Shown piece by piece: positions 53,640 through 62,995 of a stretch of DNA of 64,000 nucleotides (position 1 is its first letter; each line of letters begins with the position of its first letter). Below the pieces are notes generated by a model that saw only the letters and a list, made by a program, of their open reading frames with translations, had not been told where the DNA came from and did not search any database. Location: NCBI RefSeq assembly GCF_004005815.1, contig NZ_SACK01000001.1, positions 744,001-808,000 of the forward strand. The letters run 5' to 3'. The translations under genes and the position numbers were made by a program. Origin of the DNA: Mucilaginibacter limnophilus (GTDB lineage Bacteria; Bacteroidota; Bacteroidia; Sphingobacteriales; Sphingobacteriaceae).

Positions 53640-55244
53640 TCAACGGTCATCAGTGAATTTAATTTCCATTATCTTTTGCTCAAACACATCCGGCGATACC
53701 AGGGCCTTGCCTTTAATGCGCGCTTTGTAGGTGTACACCGTGTTTACCGTATAATCGAGTATTTTGGCAATAGTCTCAATGTCGGTAACACCGAGACGTA
53801 TCAGCGCGAATATCCGGAGTGTGGCCGTCATCATTTCACCTTCTTTAAGCCATATCTGGTCTTCTTGCTTTAATAGCGAATTAAATGAAGCCACAAAGTT
53901 GGGGAAAAGGGTGAGAAACACCCTGTCGAGCGTGCTGAATAACTGGTTCTTTTCTGTTTGTATATGTACATTACCGAGTACACGCGTCGCGTCCTGATAC
54001 TTGCCCAATTTGATGTTATGCTGCGCTTTCCGTATAACTTTATCAAGGGTTTCTATATATGACGAACATGTTTTAAAGAAAAGCCCGATAAGTTCCTCTT
54101 TTATGCGAGACGACTCCCAAAGCTTACCGTTTACGTCTTCCAGTTCGGTGTTTTTTTCCTGAATAATCCGGTCGTTCATTTTTATTCGTATCATCTGCTT
54201 TCGGAATAATACCAGCTGAAAAACAAGTACAACGGCCACAAACAAGAAAATAACAATACCAATCCAAAGCATATCCTTTTCGTGTTGCTTTTCTTCAATT
54301 AGCCTGCTTGCTATTAGCGGTAATACCGATTCAATTTGCGCTGCCCTGTTTCGTGTGCCGAAAAAGGCGGCATTGCCAAGCGCTTCCTGCATACATATAT
54401 AAGCATCATTGTTTCGGTTATGTTGAAAAAGTTCCTGCCCAAGCAAAAAAATGGCAAATGTTTCCTTTGTGGCCGAACGGATGTCGTTAATAGCGGCAAG
54501 GGTCAGCAGTAGAAGTTTATCATAATTATCATAAGCATAACTGATCCGAGTGGCAATAATCGCTATTTGGTGTTCAGATAGTTTACGGCTCAGCAGGTAA
54601 TTATAGTAAAATTCCGCTGTGGGTTTCTTTTTATCTCCTGTGGGAAGAAATGCCAGGTTAATCGTTCTCTCCAATTCATCTACATTAATTATTTGCGCGG
54701 CCCTCTTAAAATCTTCCTCCGATGCCTCATGATAACGTTTCGCGAAGTATGCATCATTGTTATAGGCACTTATTTCGGCATATAATAAGGCGCGCAAAAC
54801 CAGGTAATCATGCTCGGTTCGTGTTGACAATTGATTTGTATCTACCTCTGCAACAGCATCAAACGCCTCTTTATAAAAGCCTGACTTCATTAAAACCGTA
54901 GCATATGCCATTTGGCTTTTAATAAGATGCTGCTTTTCGTTAAACCGTTTTGATATGGCAATCATCCGGTGAACACTCGTAATGGCCGAGTCAAACCGGA
55001 AAGAGCTATATTCATCAAAAAGATGTGATAATAATTGAAACCGAGGATTAAAATTGTCGTCCGGTATTTTTTCTAATTGTTGTTTTATTAACCGGATCTT
55101 TTGCTCTTTACGCTGAATGTAGCTGGTTCCTTTTTTTAGCTCGGCCTTTAGTAACAACCATAAGCTATCGGTTTTGGGGGTGTTTGCATAGGTATGTATA
55201 ACGCTTATTAAACAAAAAATAATCGCTGAAATTTTTCTTCTCAT
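53640..55244 (-). CDS. Second SusR-like membrane-bound regulator (DUF6377)
   Basis: A 534-residue paralogue of the regulator at 41850-43466, with the same layout: signal peptide (about 1-20), helical periplasmic region, one transmembrane helix near 330-352 (IVIFLFVAVVLVFQLVLF), coiled coil, and a C-terminal domain ending in TDIETIAKILDYTVNTVYTY. Shared blocks such as LLLTLAAINDIRSATKETFA, ESVLPLI and ESSRIKEELIGLFFKTCSSY show recent common ancestry. It is divergent from a GH43 gene and a SusC/SusD pair, so it probably controls that locus. A TATATTTG -7 box lies 75-82 bases upstream (55318-55325). Confidence 0.85.
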   Translation of the reverse strand: MRRKISAIIFCLISVIHTYANTPKTDSLWLLLKAELKKGTSYIQRKEQKIRLIKQQLEKIPDDNFNPRFQLLSHLFDEYSSFRFDSAITSVHRMIAISKRFNEKQHLIKSQMAYATVLMKSGFYKEAFDAVAEVDTNQLSTRTEHDYLVLRALLYAEISAYNNDAYFAKRYHEASEEDFKRAAQIINVDELERTINLAFLPTGDKKKPTAEFYYNYLLSRKLSEHQIAIIATRISYAYDNYDKLLLLTLAAINDIRSATKETFAIFLLGQELFQHNRNNDAYICMQEALGNAAFFGTRNRAAQIESVLPLIASRLIEEKQHEKDMLWIGIVIFLFVAVVLVFQLVLFRKQMIRIKMNDRIIQEKNTELEDVNGKLWESSRIKEELIGLFFKTCSSYIETLDKVIRKAQHNIKLGKYQDATRVLGNVHIQTEKNQLFSTLDRVFLTLFPNFVASFNSLLKQEDQIWLKEGEMMTATLRIFALIRLGVTDIETIAKILDYTVNTVYTYKARIKGKALVSPDVFEQKIMEIKFTDDR

Positions 55245-55353
55245 CAGTTTATTTATAGGTCAGTTAGATAGTGCTGTATTTACAATGCACACGCGGTTGG
55301 ACGGCACGGCATAGCAGCAAATATAAGTGGTAACATGTGTTTATACAGGATTT

Positions 55354-55434
55354 TTTGGTTTGATTTTTTCAGCTAATTAAATTTACAATATATTGATTTG
55401 TAGATATTTGCAATTTTATTTGGTTTGATTTTTT
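55354..55434 (+). repeat. Pair of 16-bp direct repeats, candidate SusR operator
   Basis: TTTGGTTTGATTTTTT occurs identically at 55354-55369 and 55419-55434, 65 bp apart, in the spacer between the second SusR-like gene and the GH43 gene. A looser relative, GTTTTGATTTTTAA, occurs near 43667 in the spacer of the first locus. It could bind the SusR-like proteins, though the sequence is AT-rich and may be coincidental. Confidence 0.4.
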
Positions 55435-55588
55435 AAACTACGACTTTAGCAACTCAATCAACACGTACTATTCCTGCATACATTTGGTGAGCCAATATAT
55501 CTAATTCAAAAGTGCGTTATCAGGTGTCTTTACTAACCTTGATTAGTTAACTTTTTGAAAGTGCATGCCAATTCTATTTACACTTTTT

Positions 55589-56698
55589 ATGAAGAATAAA
55601 TTTCTTGCGTTATTAATTGCTGCTATTCCTTTTTTTGCCGTAGCCTGTCAAAAAAATCCAACCGGAGATACTACTGAAAAAGTTTCCGCTACGGAAAGTA
55701 AAGTAAAGTATTTCAAGAACCCGGTTATACCAGGTGACCACGCCGACCCTTTCGTTGCCCAGAAAGATGGTAACTATTATTTTCTTTCTACTAAAGGTGG
55801 TAACATAGCCATTGCTAAAACGCGTGCTATGTCGCAACTGTCTCTCGCAAATGAAACTGTGGTATGGACGCCCCCTGAAAATACCGATCACTCAGCCGAC
55901 TTATGGGCACCCGAACTGCATTTTCTTTCCGGTAAATGGTATGTATATTTTGCTGCCGCACAAAGGGGAGTGAACGATAGTAACCGTATGTTTGTGCTTG
56001 AAAATGATAGCGCGGACCCTACACAAGGTAACTGGATATTTAAGGGCAGGATATTTGACTCGGCTAATGACGAGTGGGCAATTGATGGCTCGATACTCAC
56101 CATTGCTGATAAAAACTATTTTATATGGTCGGGTTGGGAAAACGCTAATGAAAAATACAAGCAATACATTTACATCGCGCCAATGTCAAATCCGTGGACG
56201 CTTAGCGGGCCAAGGGTAAAAATATCATCGCCAACTAATGATTGGGAGCGGTGGGAGCCCGACTTTTTAGGTGCCGGAGTTAACGAGGGACCTATTGCAT
56301 TGCAACACGACGCTAACAGCCCGGTGTTTATAATATTCTCGGCCAGTCGTTACAGCAGCGATAACTACTGCCTGGCACAAATTCAGTTGAAAACAGACGG
56401 CAACCCTTTGGATGCCGAAGACTGGATAAACAAGAAACAGGTTTTTACAAAAAGTGAGAAGAACATGGTTTTTGGCCCTGGCCACAATGGCTTTTTTACA
56501 AGCAGCAGTACTGACGATAAAGGCGTAGTGCAAACCGAAAACTGGTTTATTTACCATGCGCGCAACCTACCCAATGCGCCTAATCAACCCCGAACATCAA
56601 GGATGCAGAAACTTACCTGGAATACCGATGGTTCGCCAAACTTTGGGAGCGCCGTTAGTACAGGGTTGAACATTCCCTCCCCGATAGGCGAGCAATAG
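55589..56698 (+). CDS. Glycoside hydrolase family 43-like lipoprotein
   Basis: A protein of about 369 residues with a lipoprotein signal peptide (LALLIAAIPFFAVAC, lipidated Cys near residue 20). The five-bladed beta-propeller pattern of GH43 follows. The three catalytic acids fit NPVIPGDHADPFV (Asp), AIDGSI (Asp) and NEGPI (Glu), and WAPELHFLSGKWYVYFAA is a hallmark of arabinanase/arabinofuranosidase-type members. The likely substrates are alpha-arabinofuranosyl groups, but GH43 also includes xylosidases. The open frame starts at 55565; ATG 55589 gives the better signal peptide. It is the first gene after the second SusR-like regulator. Confidence 0.85.
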   Translation: MKNKFLALLIAAIPFFAVACQKNPTGDTTEKVSATESKVKYFKNPVIPGDHADPFVAQKDGNYYFLSTKGGNIAIAKTRAMSQLSLANETVVWTPPENTDHSADLWAPELHFLSGKWYVYFAAAQRGVNDSNRMFVLENDSADPTQGNWIFKGRIFDSANDEWAIDGSILTIADKNYFIWSGWENANEKYKQYIYIAPMSNPWTLSGPRVKISSPTNDWERWEPDFLGAGVNEGPIALQHDANSPVFIIFSASRYSSDNYCLAQIQLKTDGNPLDAEDWINKKQVFTKSEKNMVFGPGHNGFFTSSSTDDKGVVQTENWFIYHARNLPNAPNQPRTSRMQKLTWNTDGSPNFGSAVSTGLNIPSPIGEQ

Positions 56699-56893
56699 CG
56701 TAATAACATGTTTTACAACCAGGCTGTGCCCTTATTAGGGCAAGATGGCATGTGCTATGTCTTTTTAATAACAAACAGTAAACAAGTATCAATATGGCAT
56801 TATAGAAAACATCTTCCAACACCTCCGGGGCGGATAGTCCGCTAACGGATGGTATTATAAACTGAACAATTTGTCACATATAATTAATCAATT

Positions 56894-59800
56894 ATGAGAA
56901 AACCTTTATATAACAATAAAGCAGGCACCTCTTATCGGGTTGTCAGTTTTCATACGTTACTTATCATCATGATGTTACTCTGTTCGCAGGCGTTTGCCGG
57001 TACGGACAGCAATCTTAAAAATGGATCACTAAAAAAGCCTGGTAACATAACATTTAAAGACATTGAAGTGCGCGGTACTGTTACCGACACCAGCGGCGTG
57101 GGCTTACCCGGCGTTGCAGTCACTGTAAAAGGCCGCAATGGTTACGGCGCTGTTACTGATGTTAACGGCGGTTACCTTATCAAGGTGCCCGAAGACGCTA
57201 CTCTGGTGTTCAGCATGGTTGGCTTTATCAGGCAGGAAGTACCGGTTAATTCACGCGAGTTTATCGCGGTGAAGCTTCGTCAAAATATCGCTCTTCTTGA
57301 AGATGTAGTAGTGGTAGGTTATGGTACGCAGCAAAAAAATAACGTTACCGGCGCGCTTACCTCGGTAACCTCTAAAGAACTGCTTCGTACGCCAACCGCC
57401 AGCCTTACAAACAGTCTTGCTGGTCGTTTGCCTGGCCTGATCACCATTCAAAGCAGCGGCGAACCCGGTGCAGATGGTTCTGCTTTGTACATACGCGGCT
57501 TTGGTACTTACCAGGGCAAAAGCCCGCTGATATTGGTTGATGGTATTGAAAACAGTATTGACGGTATCGATGCCAACGACGTAGAAACCGTAAGCGTACT
57601 AAAAGATGCCGCAGCTACAGCTGTGTACGGTATGAAGGGTGCTAACGGTGTTGTGCTGGTAACCACCAAAAGAGGTAAAACCGGTAAACCGGTTATTTCG
57701 CTTACCGCGCAAACTGCGGCTCAACAGCCGTTCAACATGCCTGAATACCTGGATGCTTACGACGCTTTGACCCTATTTAGGGAAGCATTGAACAATGACG
57801 GATTGAACGCTAACCTTTACACAGACGAGTACATCGCCAAGTTTCGCGACCGCAGCAATCCTACTTATCAGTATCTGTATCCGAATGTTGACTGGACAAA
57901 AGAGCTGATCAAGGATTACTCGATGATGAACCAGGCTAACTTAAACGTGAACGGTGGTTCATCAACCGCAAGGTACTTTGTATCAATGGCTTATTTGAAG
58001 CAGGATGGTTTGTATAAATATGATGACCTTAACGCATACAATATCAATGCGGTAATGAACAAGTATAACTTCCGAAGTAATATTGATGTTGATTTAACCC
58101 CGCTGTTGAAGCTGGAACTGAATCTATCAGACATTGTGCGTGAGCGAAATTATCCCACAGAAACCGCAGGCTCTTTCTGGGCACAGTTACGTAACACACC
58201 TGCTTATTTATATCCGCTTACAAACCCTGATGGTTCGGTACCCGGACAAAAAGATTCACCACCTAACCCTTATGGCCGGCTAACACAATATGGTTACGGT
58301 AGATTTTTTGAAAATACGCTAAGCTCCATTATTGGTTTTACGCTGAAACTGCCTTTTGTTACTGAAGGCCTGAGCTTCAGAACACGCTTTGCTTATGATG
58401 CTCAAAACTTCCGTAACATCTTTAGAAAGCGTAATTACTCAACTTACAGGTTCATAATTGATGAAAATGAAACTGACCTGAATAATGGCAGATACGAAGA
58501 ACTCACAACAGGAGATGGTCTTTTAGGCTTTGCTGTTGATGCTAACGGCAGTCGCAAATCAACCTTTGAAGCTTACCTGAACTATGACAGAACTTTTGCC
58601 CAAAAACATGCAGTATCTGGCATGCTGCGTTACAACCAATCGCAAAGTTTCCTCGCAACCACAACTGGCGATGGTGCTATAGCTGCTCTTCCATATAAGC
58701 AACTGGGGCTTGTGGGCCGGGTAAATTATGCATATGACAGGCGCTATGTTTTGGAGTTTGATGCCGGTTATAACGGTTCTGAAAACTTTATGAAAGGCAG
58801 GCGCATGGGCTTTTTCCCTGCAGTATCTGCCGGTTGGATTGCTTCGAACGAAAACTTTCTGAAAGACTCAAAGTATGTAAACTTATTAAAGCTTAGAGGT
58901 TCATACGGTATAGTGGGAGTTGATAACAGCGTGGGCCGTTTTGCATACCTGAGCACCTGGCAAACCGGAAACGGCAGCGGCTACCAGTTTGGTTTGGCTG
59001 CCGATGGGGACGGCTATGCAGGCGCGCAGGAAAGCGCTACCGGAAACTCCTTCTTAACCTGGGAGAAGTCAAAGAAAGCAAATATTGGTATCGACCTGGA
59101 ACTGTTTAACAGCGAGATTGCCTTTACCGGCGACGTTTTCAAGGAACGACGTACCCAAATCCTGACTACCGCTACAATAATTCCGGATGTAATTGGCGTT
59201 CAAAACCTGCCGGCCATTAATGCAGGTATTGTTGATAATAAAGGCTTTGAGGGCGAGCTTAGCTGGCGTAAACGCTTTGGTAACCATAACATAATGGTAA
59301 GAGGCTCATACTCTTATGCTACTAACCGTATTCAATACGCGGCTGAGCCGGTGTATGCGCTACCTTACCGTGGATTGAAAGGCACACAAATAAACGAAGC
59401 GTATGGTCTTACCGCTCTTGGGTTGTTTAAAGACGACGCCGACATTGCGGCAAGCCCAACTCAACAGTTTGGCACAGTGCGCCCGGGTGATATAAAATAT
59501 CTTGATCGTAACGGCGACGGCGTAATAAACAGTCAGGACGAAGGTTATTTGGGACAGGTAACTACCCCTAAATCAATCATGGGCTTAACATTGTCTTACA
59601 CCTATGAAAGTTTCGATCTGAACGTACTGTTTCAGGGAGCAAGTGGCGGCAAATTGTGGTTAACAGGCACATCAGCCTGGGCCTTTTCAAGCAACAGCTC
59701 AGTACTGGCCGATTACCTTGACGGACGCTGGACTGAAGAAAACCCAGACCCCAATGCTAAATGGCCGAGGTTGTCATCGTCAAACAACGTTAACAATAAC

Positions 59801-60043
59801 CAAAATTCAACATTCTGGCTGCGTTCATCAAACTATGTGCGCCTTAAAAATGTGGAGATAGGTTATACGTTTCCAAAAAATTGGGTGAAAAGAATCGGTC
59901 TGTCAAATATCCGCACCTTCGTTAGCGGGTCAAATATCTACACATGGTCTGATATGAACATTTTCGACCCTGAACGCACCAATGGCTTTGGCGACTACCC
60001 CCAAATGCGTGTAATAAACTTAGGATTAAACGCTTCATTTTAA
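56894..60043 (+). CDS. SusC/RagA-family TonB-dependent outer-membrane transporter
   Basis: A 1049-residue transporter. A long signal peptide (hydrophobic core LLIIMMLLCSQAFAG, cut near residue 36) is followed by a carboxypeptidase-like domain (about 58-135, VRGTVTDTSGVGLPGVAVTV), the plug (about 138-250: LEDVVVVGYGTQQKNNVTGA, LILVDGIENS, LKDAAATAVYGMKGANGV) and the barrel, ending MRVINLGLNASF. It is 195 bases after the GH43 gene and 4 bases before its SusD partner. Import of an arabinose-containing oligosaccharide is a guess based on the GH43 neighbour. Confidence 0.95.
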   Translation: MRKPLYNNKAGTSYRVVSFHTLLIIMMLLCSQAFAGTDSNLKNGSLKKPGNITFKDIEVRGTVTDTSGVGLPGVAVTVKGRNGYGAVTDVNGGYLIKVPEDATLVFSMVGFIRQEVPVNSREFIAVKLRQNIALLEDVVVVGYGTQQKNNVTGALTSVTSKELLRTPTASLTNSLAGRLPGLITIQSSGEPGADGSALYIRGFGTYQGKSPLILVDGIENSIDGIDANDVETVSVLKDAAATAVYGMKGANGVVLVTTKRGKTGKPVISLTAQTAAQQPFNMPEYLDAYDALTLFREALNNDGLNANLYTDEYIAKFRDRSNPTYQYLYPNVDWTKELIKDYSMMNQANLNVNGGSSTARYFVSMAYLKQDGLYKYDDLNAYNINAVMNKYNFRSNIDVDLTPLLKLELNLSDIVRERNYPTETAGSFWAQLRNTPAYLYPLTNPDGSVPGQKDSPPNPYGRLTQYGYGRFFENTLSSIIGFTLKLPFVTEGLSFRTRFAYDAQNFRNIFRKRNYSTYRFIIDENETDLNNGRYEELTTGDGLLGFAVDANGSRKSTFEAYLNYDRTFAQKHAVSGMLRYNQSQSFLATTTGDGAIAALPYKQLGLVGRVNYAYDRRYVLEFDAGYNGSENFMKGRRMGFFPAVSAGWIASNENFLKDSKYVNLLKLRGSYGIVGVDNSVGRFAYLSTWQTGNGSGYQFGLAADGDGYAGAQESATGNSFLTWEKSKKANIGIDLELFNSEIAFTGDVFKERRTQILTTATIIPDVIGVQNLPAINAGIVDNKGFEGELSWRKRFGNHNIMVRGSYSYATNRIQYAAEPVYALPYRGLKGTQINEAYGLTALGLFKDDADIAASPTQQFGTVRPGDIKYLDRNGDGVINSQDEGYLGQVTTPKSIMGLTLSYTYESFDLNVLFQGASGGKLWLTGTSAWAFSSNSSVLADYLDGRWTEENPDPNAKWPRLSSSNNVNNNQNSTFWLRSSNYVRLKNVEIGYTFPKNWVKRIGLSNIRTFVSGSNIYTWSDMNIFDPERTNGFGDYPQMRVINLGLNASF

Positions 60044-60047
60044 TACC

Positions 60048-61901
60048 ATGAAAAGAATTTTTAAGCTGCTGCTGGCAGCACTATTAATAGGCGGCACATC
60101 CTGTAACAAATACCTGGATGTTGTACCTGCCGAATATTCAAGCGAAAACGATGTTTATAATAACATCAACCTGGCAGAACAGGCACTCGCGCGTTTATAC
60201 AACGCTTTGCCTAATGAATTAACGTCACCGTTAACCGCCGCTACTGATGAAACCTATCACCATTGGTTTGATAATGGTGAAGCTGTAGATGCCTATAAGT
60301 ACAACTTAGGCAGCTGGAGTACCAACGATAATCCTTACGGAAACTGGTCGGGCAGGTACCAGGACATCAGGAGGGCCAATATCTTCATTAGCCGTATTGA
60401 TAATGTCCCGGTTCCGCTTGACCGTGAAAGCTACTATGCTATATGGAAGCCACGTTATAAAGCCGAAGCCCGTTTTTTACGCGCGTTGTTTTATTTCGAA
60501 TTGTTTAAACGCTATGGTGCTGTTCCGCTATTAACTGATGCAGGCGATGTTGACCCCGATAACCTGGAAGATACCCAGGTTTCCCGTAATTCGGTTGATG
60601 AGGTAGTTGGTTTCATTGCTTCTGAATGTGATGATATAGCTAATGCCTTGCCATTGTCGCAGGATGCAGCGCAAACCGGACGTATTACCAAAGGTGCCGC
60701 GCTTGCATTAAAAGCACGTACGCTGCTGTATGCTGCCAGCCCGCTGTTTAACGGCAACCCGTTGTATGCAGGTGTGAAAAATAAAGATGGTAAGGCGCTG
60801 TTCAATGCCAGTTACGACAAGGAAAAATGGAAAGCAGCAGCTGACGCTGCAAAAGCGGTGATCGACCTGGGTGTTTATAGCCTGTACAATCCTTTTCCAA
60901 ACAACCCGGTGCAAAATTATGCTGCCCAGTTTTATACCCGCGATTATACCGAAACTATTTTGCCAAGAATCATGGGTAATTCAACTGATATAGATGGCAA
61001 TTATCTGCCAAATGGCTCACCGTTTAAAGGAAACGGAAAATTAACGCCCCTGCAGCAGTTTGTTGATGCTTATGAGATGAAGAATGGTTATCCTATAAAT
61101 GTGCAAGGCTCAGGTTATACCACAAACGGTTTTTGGAGTGGAGAGCTGTGGGATGGATTAAAATTTCAAAGCGTCAGCAACATTTCGAACATGTATAAAG
61201 ACCGCGACCCGCGTTTCTACGCCAGTGTGTTTTTTCAGTATGATGTATGGCGGTTTGATGCCACAAGGCGGCCGGTACGACTGGCGTGGTTTGGCTCAGG
61301 CAACGGTGTAACCGACGGTTGGGCTACCGGTAAACCGGGTACGAATCCCTGGGGATACAATGTGCGTAAGTTTTTATCACCGAATTATGATCGTAACGCA
61401 AATTCAGGTACAGGAACCCGTAATTTCCCTATTTTCCGTTTGGCTGAAATTTATTTAAACTACGCTGAAGCGATGAACGAATACCTGGATGCGCCCGATC
61501 AATCAGTGTATCAATATGTCAATTTGGTTCGCGGCCGCGTGTCTATGCCCTCTCTACCAATTTTACCGGATGACAATACCAAAGCAGGCATGCGCAAACG
61601 CATACAAAACGAGCGTAGGGTAGAACTGGCTTTTGAAAGCCACCGGTTTTGGGACGTAAGAAGATGGCTGATAGCGAAAACTGTAGACAATGGCCCTGCA
61701 CTCGGTTTAAACGCGCGTCCGTCGGCAGCAGAGCTGCAGGCTACCGGCCTGCCCGAATCAAGTGAAGAAGCAGGTGTTGCTGTGTTTTATAAAACCGTCA
61801 CTTTGCAGGACCGTAAGTTTGAAGACAAGCATTACCTGATGCCAATACCACAACCGGAAATTGACAAAGATCCAAATCTGGTGCAGAATTATGGATGGTA
61901 G
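60048..61901 (+). CDS. SusD/RagB-like glycan-binding lipoprotein
   Basis: A 617-residue surface lipoprotein. The signal peptide ends in LLIGGTSC (lipidated Cys near residue 19), then NKYLDVVPAEYSSENDVYNN. SusD-type blocks follow: YKAEARFLRALFYFELFKRY near 145, KGAALALKARTLLYAASPLF near 215, FPIFRLAEIYLNYAEAMNEY near 470, RRVELAFESHRFWDVRRW near 525, and the ending LMPIPQPEIDKDPNLVQNYGW. It starts four bases after the SusC stop. A strong terminator follows, so SusC and SusD form the end of this transcript. Confidence 0.95.
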   Translation: MKRIFKLLLAALLIGGTSCNKYLDVVPAEYSSENDVYNNINLAEQALARLYNALPNELTSPLTAATDETYHHWFDNGEAVDAYKYNLGSWSTNDNPYGNWSGRYQDIRRANIFISRIDNVPVPLDRESYYAIWKPRYKAEARFLRALFYFELFKRYGAVPLLTDAGDVDPDNLEDTQVSRNSVDEVVGFIASECDDIANALPLSQDAAQTGRITKGAALALKARTLLYAASPLFNGNPLYAGVKNKDGKALFNASYDKEKWKAAADAAKAVIDLGVYSLYNPFPNNPVQNYAAQFYTRDYTETILPRIMGNSTDIDGNYLPNGSPFKGNGKLTPLQQFVDAYEMKNGYPINVQGSGYTTNGFWSGELWDGLKFQSVSNISNMYKDRDPRFYASVFFQYDVWRFDATRRPVRLAWFGSGNGVTDGWATGKPGTNPWGYNVRKFLSPNYDRNANSGTGTRNFPIFRLAEIYLNYAEAMNEYLDAPDQSVYQYVNLVRGRVSMPSLPILPDDNTKAGMRKRIQNERRVELAFESHRFWDVRRWLIAKTVDNGPALGLNARPSAAELQATGLPESSEEAGVAVFYKTVTLQDRKFEDKHYLMPIPQPEIDKDPNLVQNYGW

Positions 61902-61937
61902 ATAGTACGTCTTATTTATAAGGCTTTTCGCAAAATA

Positions 61938-61980
61938 AAAATAGCTGTAGACTGTCATCTACAGCTATTTTGTTTTCTTT
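61938..61980 (+). terminator. Intrinsic terminator after SusC/SusD
   Basis: Perfect 14-base arms AAAATAGCTGTAGA and TCTACAGCTATTTT around a 6-base loop, followed by a T-rich tail, 36 bases past the SusD stop. Confidence 0.88.
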
Positions 61981-62182
61981 TGGTTATCACATATTCTGTA
62001 AGTTAGTATGCTAATGCAATATATTGATTTTTAGTATTAAGGTGATGTACTTTATAAAGGTAATGTCCGGTTAATTAATATAAGCTAAAGAAAATATATA
62101 CTTGATAATATGGCTCAAAATTTGAAATAAATGATAATTTAATCGTAATAAAAGTGTATTAATTATTTTCGTACCTGTATTT

Positions 62183-62659
62183 ATGAGCGACCTCAATGAA
62201 TTTGAATGCGAACTGCTTGATACCCTTCTTGGTGCATTCGGTGTACCCGATAGCTTAACCCGCCTGCAGGTACTTGATCTTTTCGGACAAGATGAAGCTG
62301 CAGCTTTTGCTATGGTGCAGATACTGTTACGGGAAGACCTCATCAAATCGTCAGGAAGTTATGGTGAGTTTGAGTTGCCCGAGCGGTTAATTCTGAAACC
62401 TAAAGGAGAAAAGTTTTTAAGTCAGGGCGGTTTTACCCGCAGGTTTCGCGATGCACAGCAAAAACCTGTTGAAGTTGGCGGCACCCTTGCTAAGCTGCAG
62501 CAGCAAAACATGCGCCTGCAAAATTTAAAACTATCATTAGAGTCGGAAGTATCAGCACTCAAAAAACAAGTAAGCATCATGCGCCAACGTCAGCTAATAT
62601 TATTGATCGCTTTGGCTCTTTCTTGTTTGTTTTGCATTGCTGTAGTCCTGTATAAATAA
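62183..62659 (+). CDS. Small protein with helical N-terminal domain and C-terminal membrane anchor
   Basis: A 158-residue protein of unknown function. The N-terminal 85 residues look like a winged-helix or other small helical fold (FECELLDTLLGAFGVPDSLT, VQILLREDLIKSSGSYGEFE, LILKPKGEKFL). Residues about 100-132 are a coiled coil (LQQQNMRLQNLKLSLESEVS). The last 24 residues (QLILLIALALSCLFCIAVVL) are one transmembrane helix, so it is probably a tail-anchored inner-membrane protein. It is separated from the SusD gene by a terminator and is not obviously part of the glycan locus. Confidence 0.6.
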   Translation: MSDLNEFECELLDTLLGAFGVPDSLTRLQVLDLFGQDEAAAFAMVQILLREDLIKSSGSYGEFELPERLILKPKGEKFLSQGGFTRRFRDAQQKPVEVGGTLAKLQQQNMRLQNLKLSLESEVSALKKQVSIMRQRQLILLIALALSCLFCIAVVLYK

Positions 62660-62995
62660 TTTTTTATTACTCCTGAGTAAATATTCATTTTTTGATTCGA
62701 CCCCTAAAAAATTCGAACCAACTGCCTGCAATAACCTTAACTTTATGTATTGAATATCAATTGCAATAATAGAAAAGTGTATTACTGCCACTTTCATAAA
62801 GTTCAGATCAGGTAATCTGATTACCAAAGTATAACATTTGGTTAAAATAGTATTACAACACTTTTTGCACCTCATCTATTTTTGCCATCGTTAATTAATG
62901 CATGGTAAAAATGCTTCGCTGCGAAGAAAACTTTAAATTTTTACAATAGCTGTGAGTGCTGAAACATGCTAATAAGCTTTTCCTGATAACTGTTG
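62660..62995. other. Intergenic region before the symporter gene
   Basis: 336 AT-rich bases with stops in all frames; no hairpin with a T tail, RNA gene or operator-like repeat was recognised. It should hold the promoter of the symporter gene. Confidence 0.5.
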
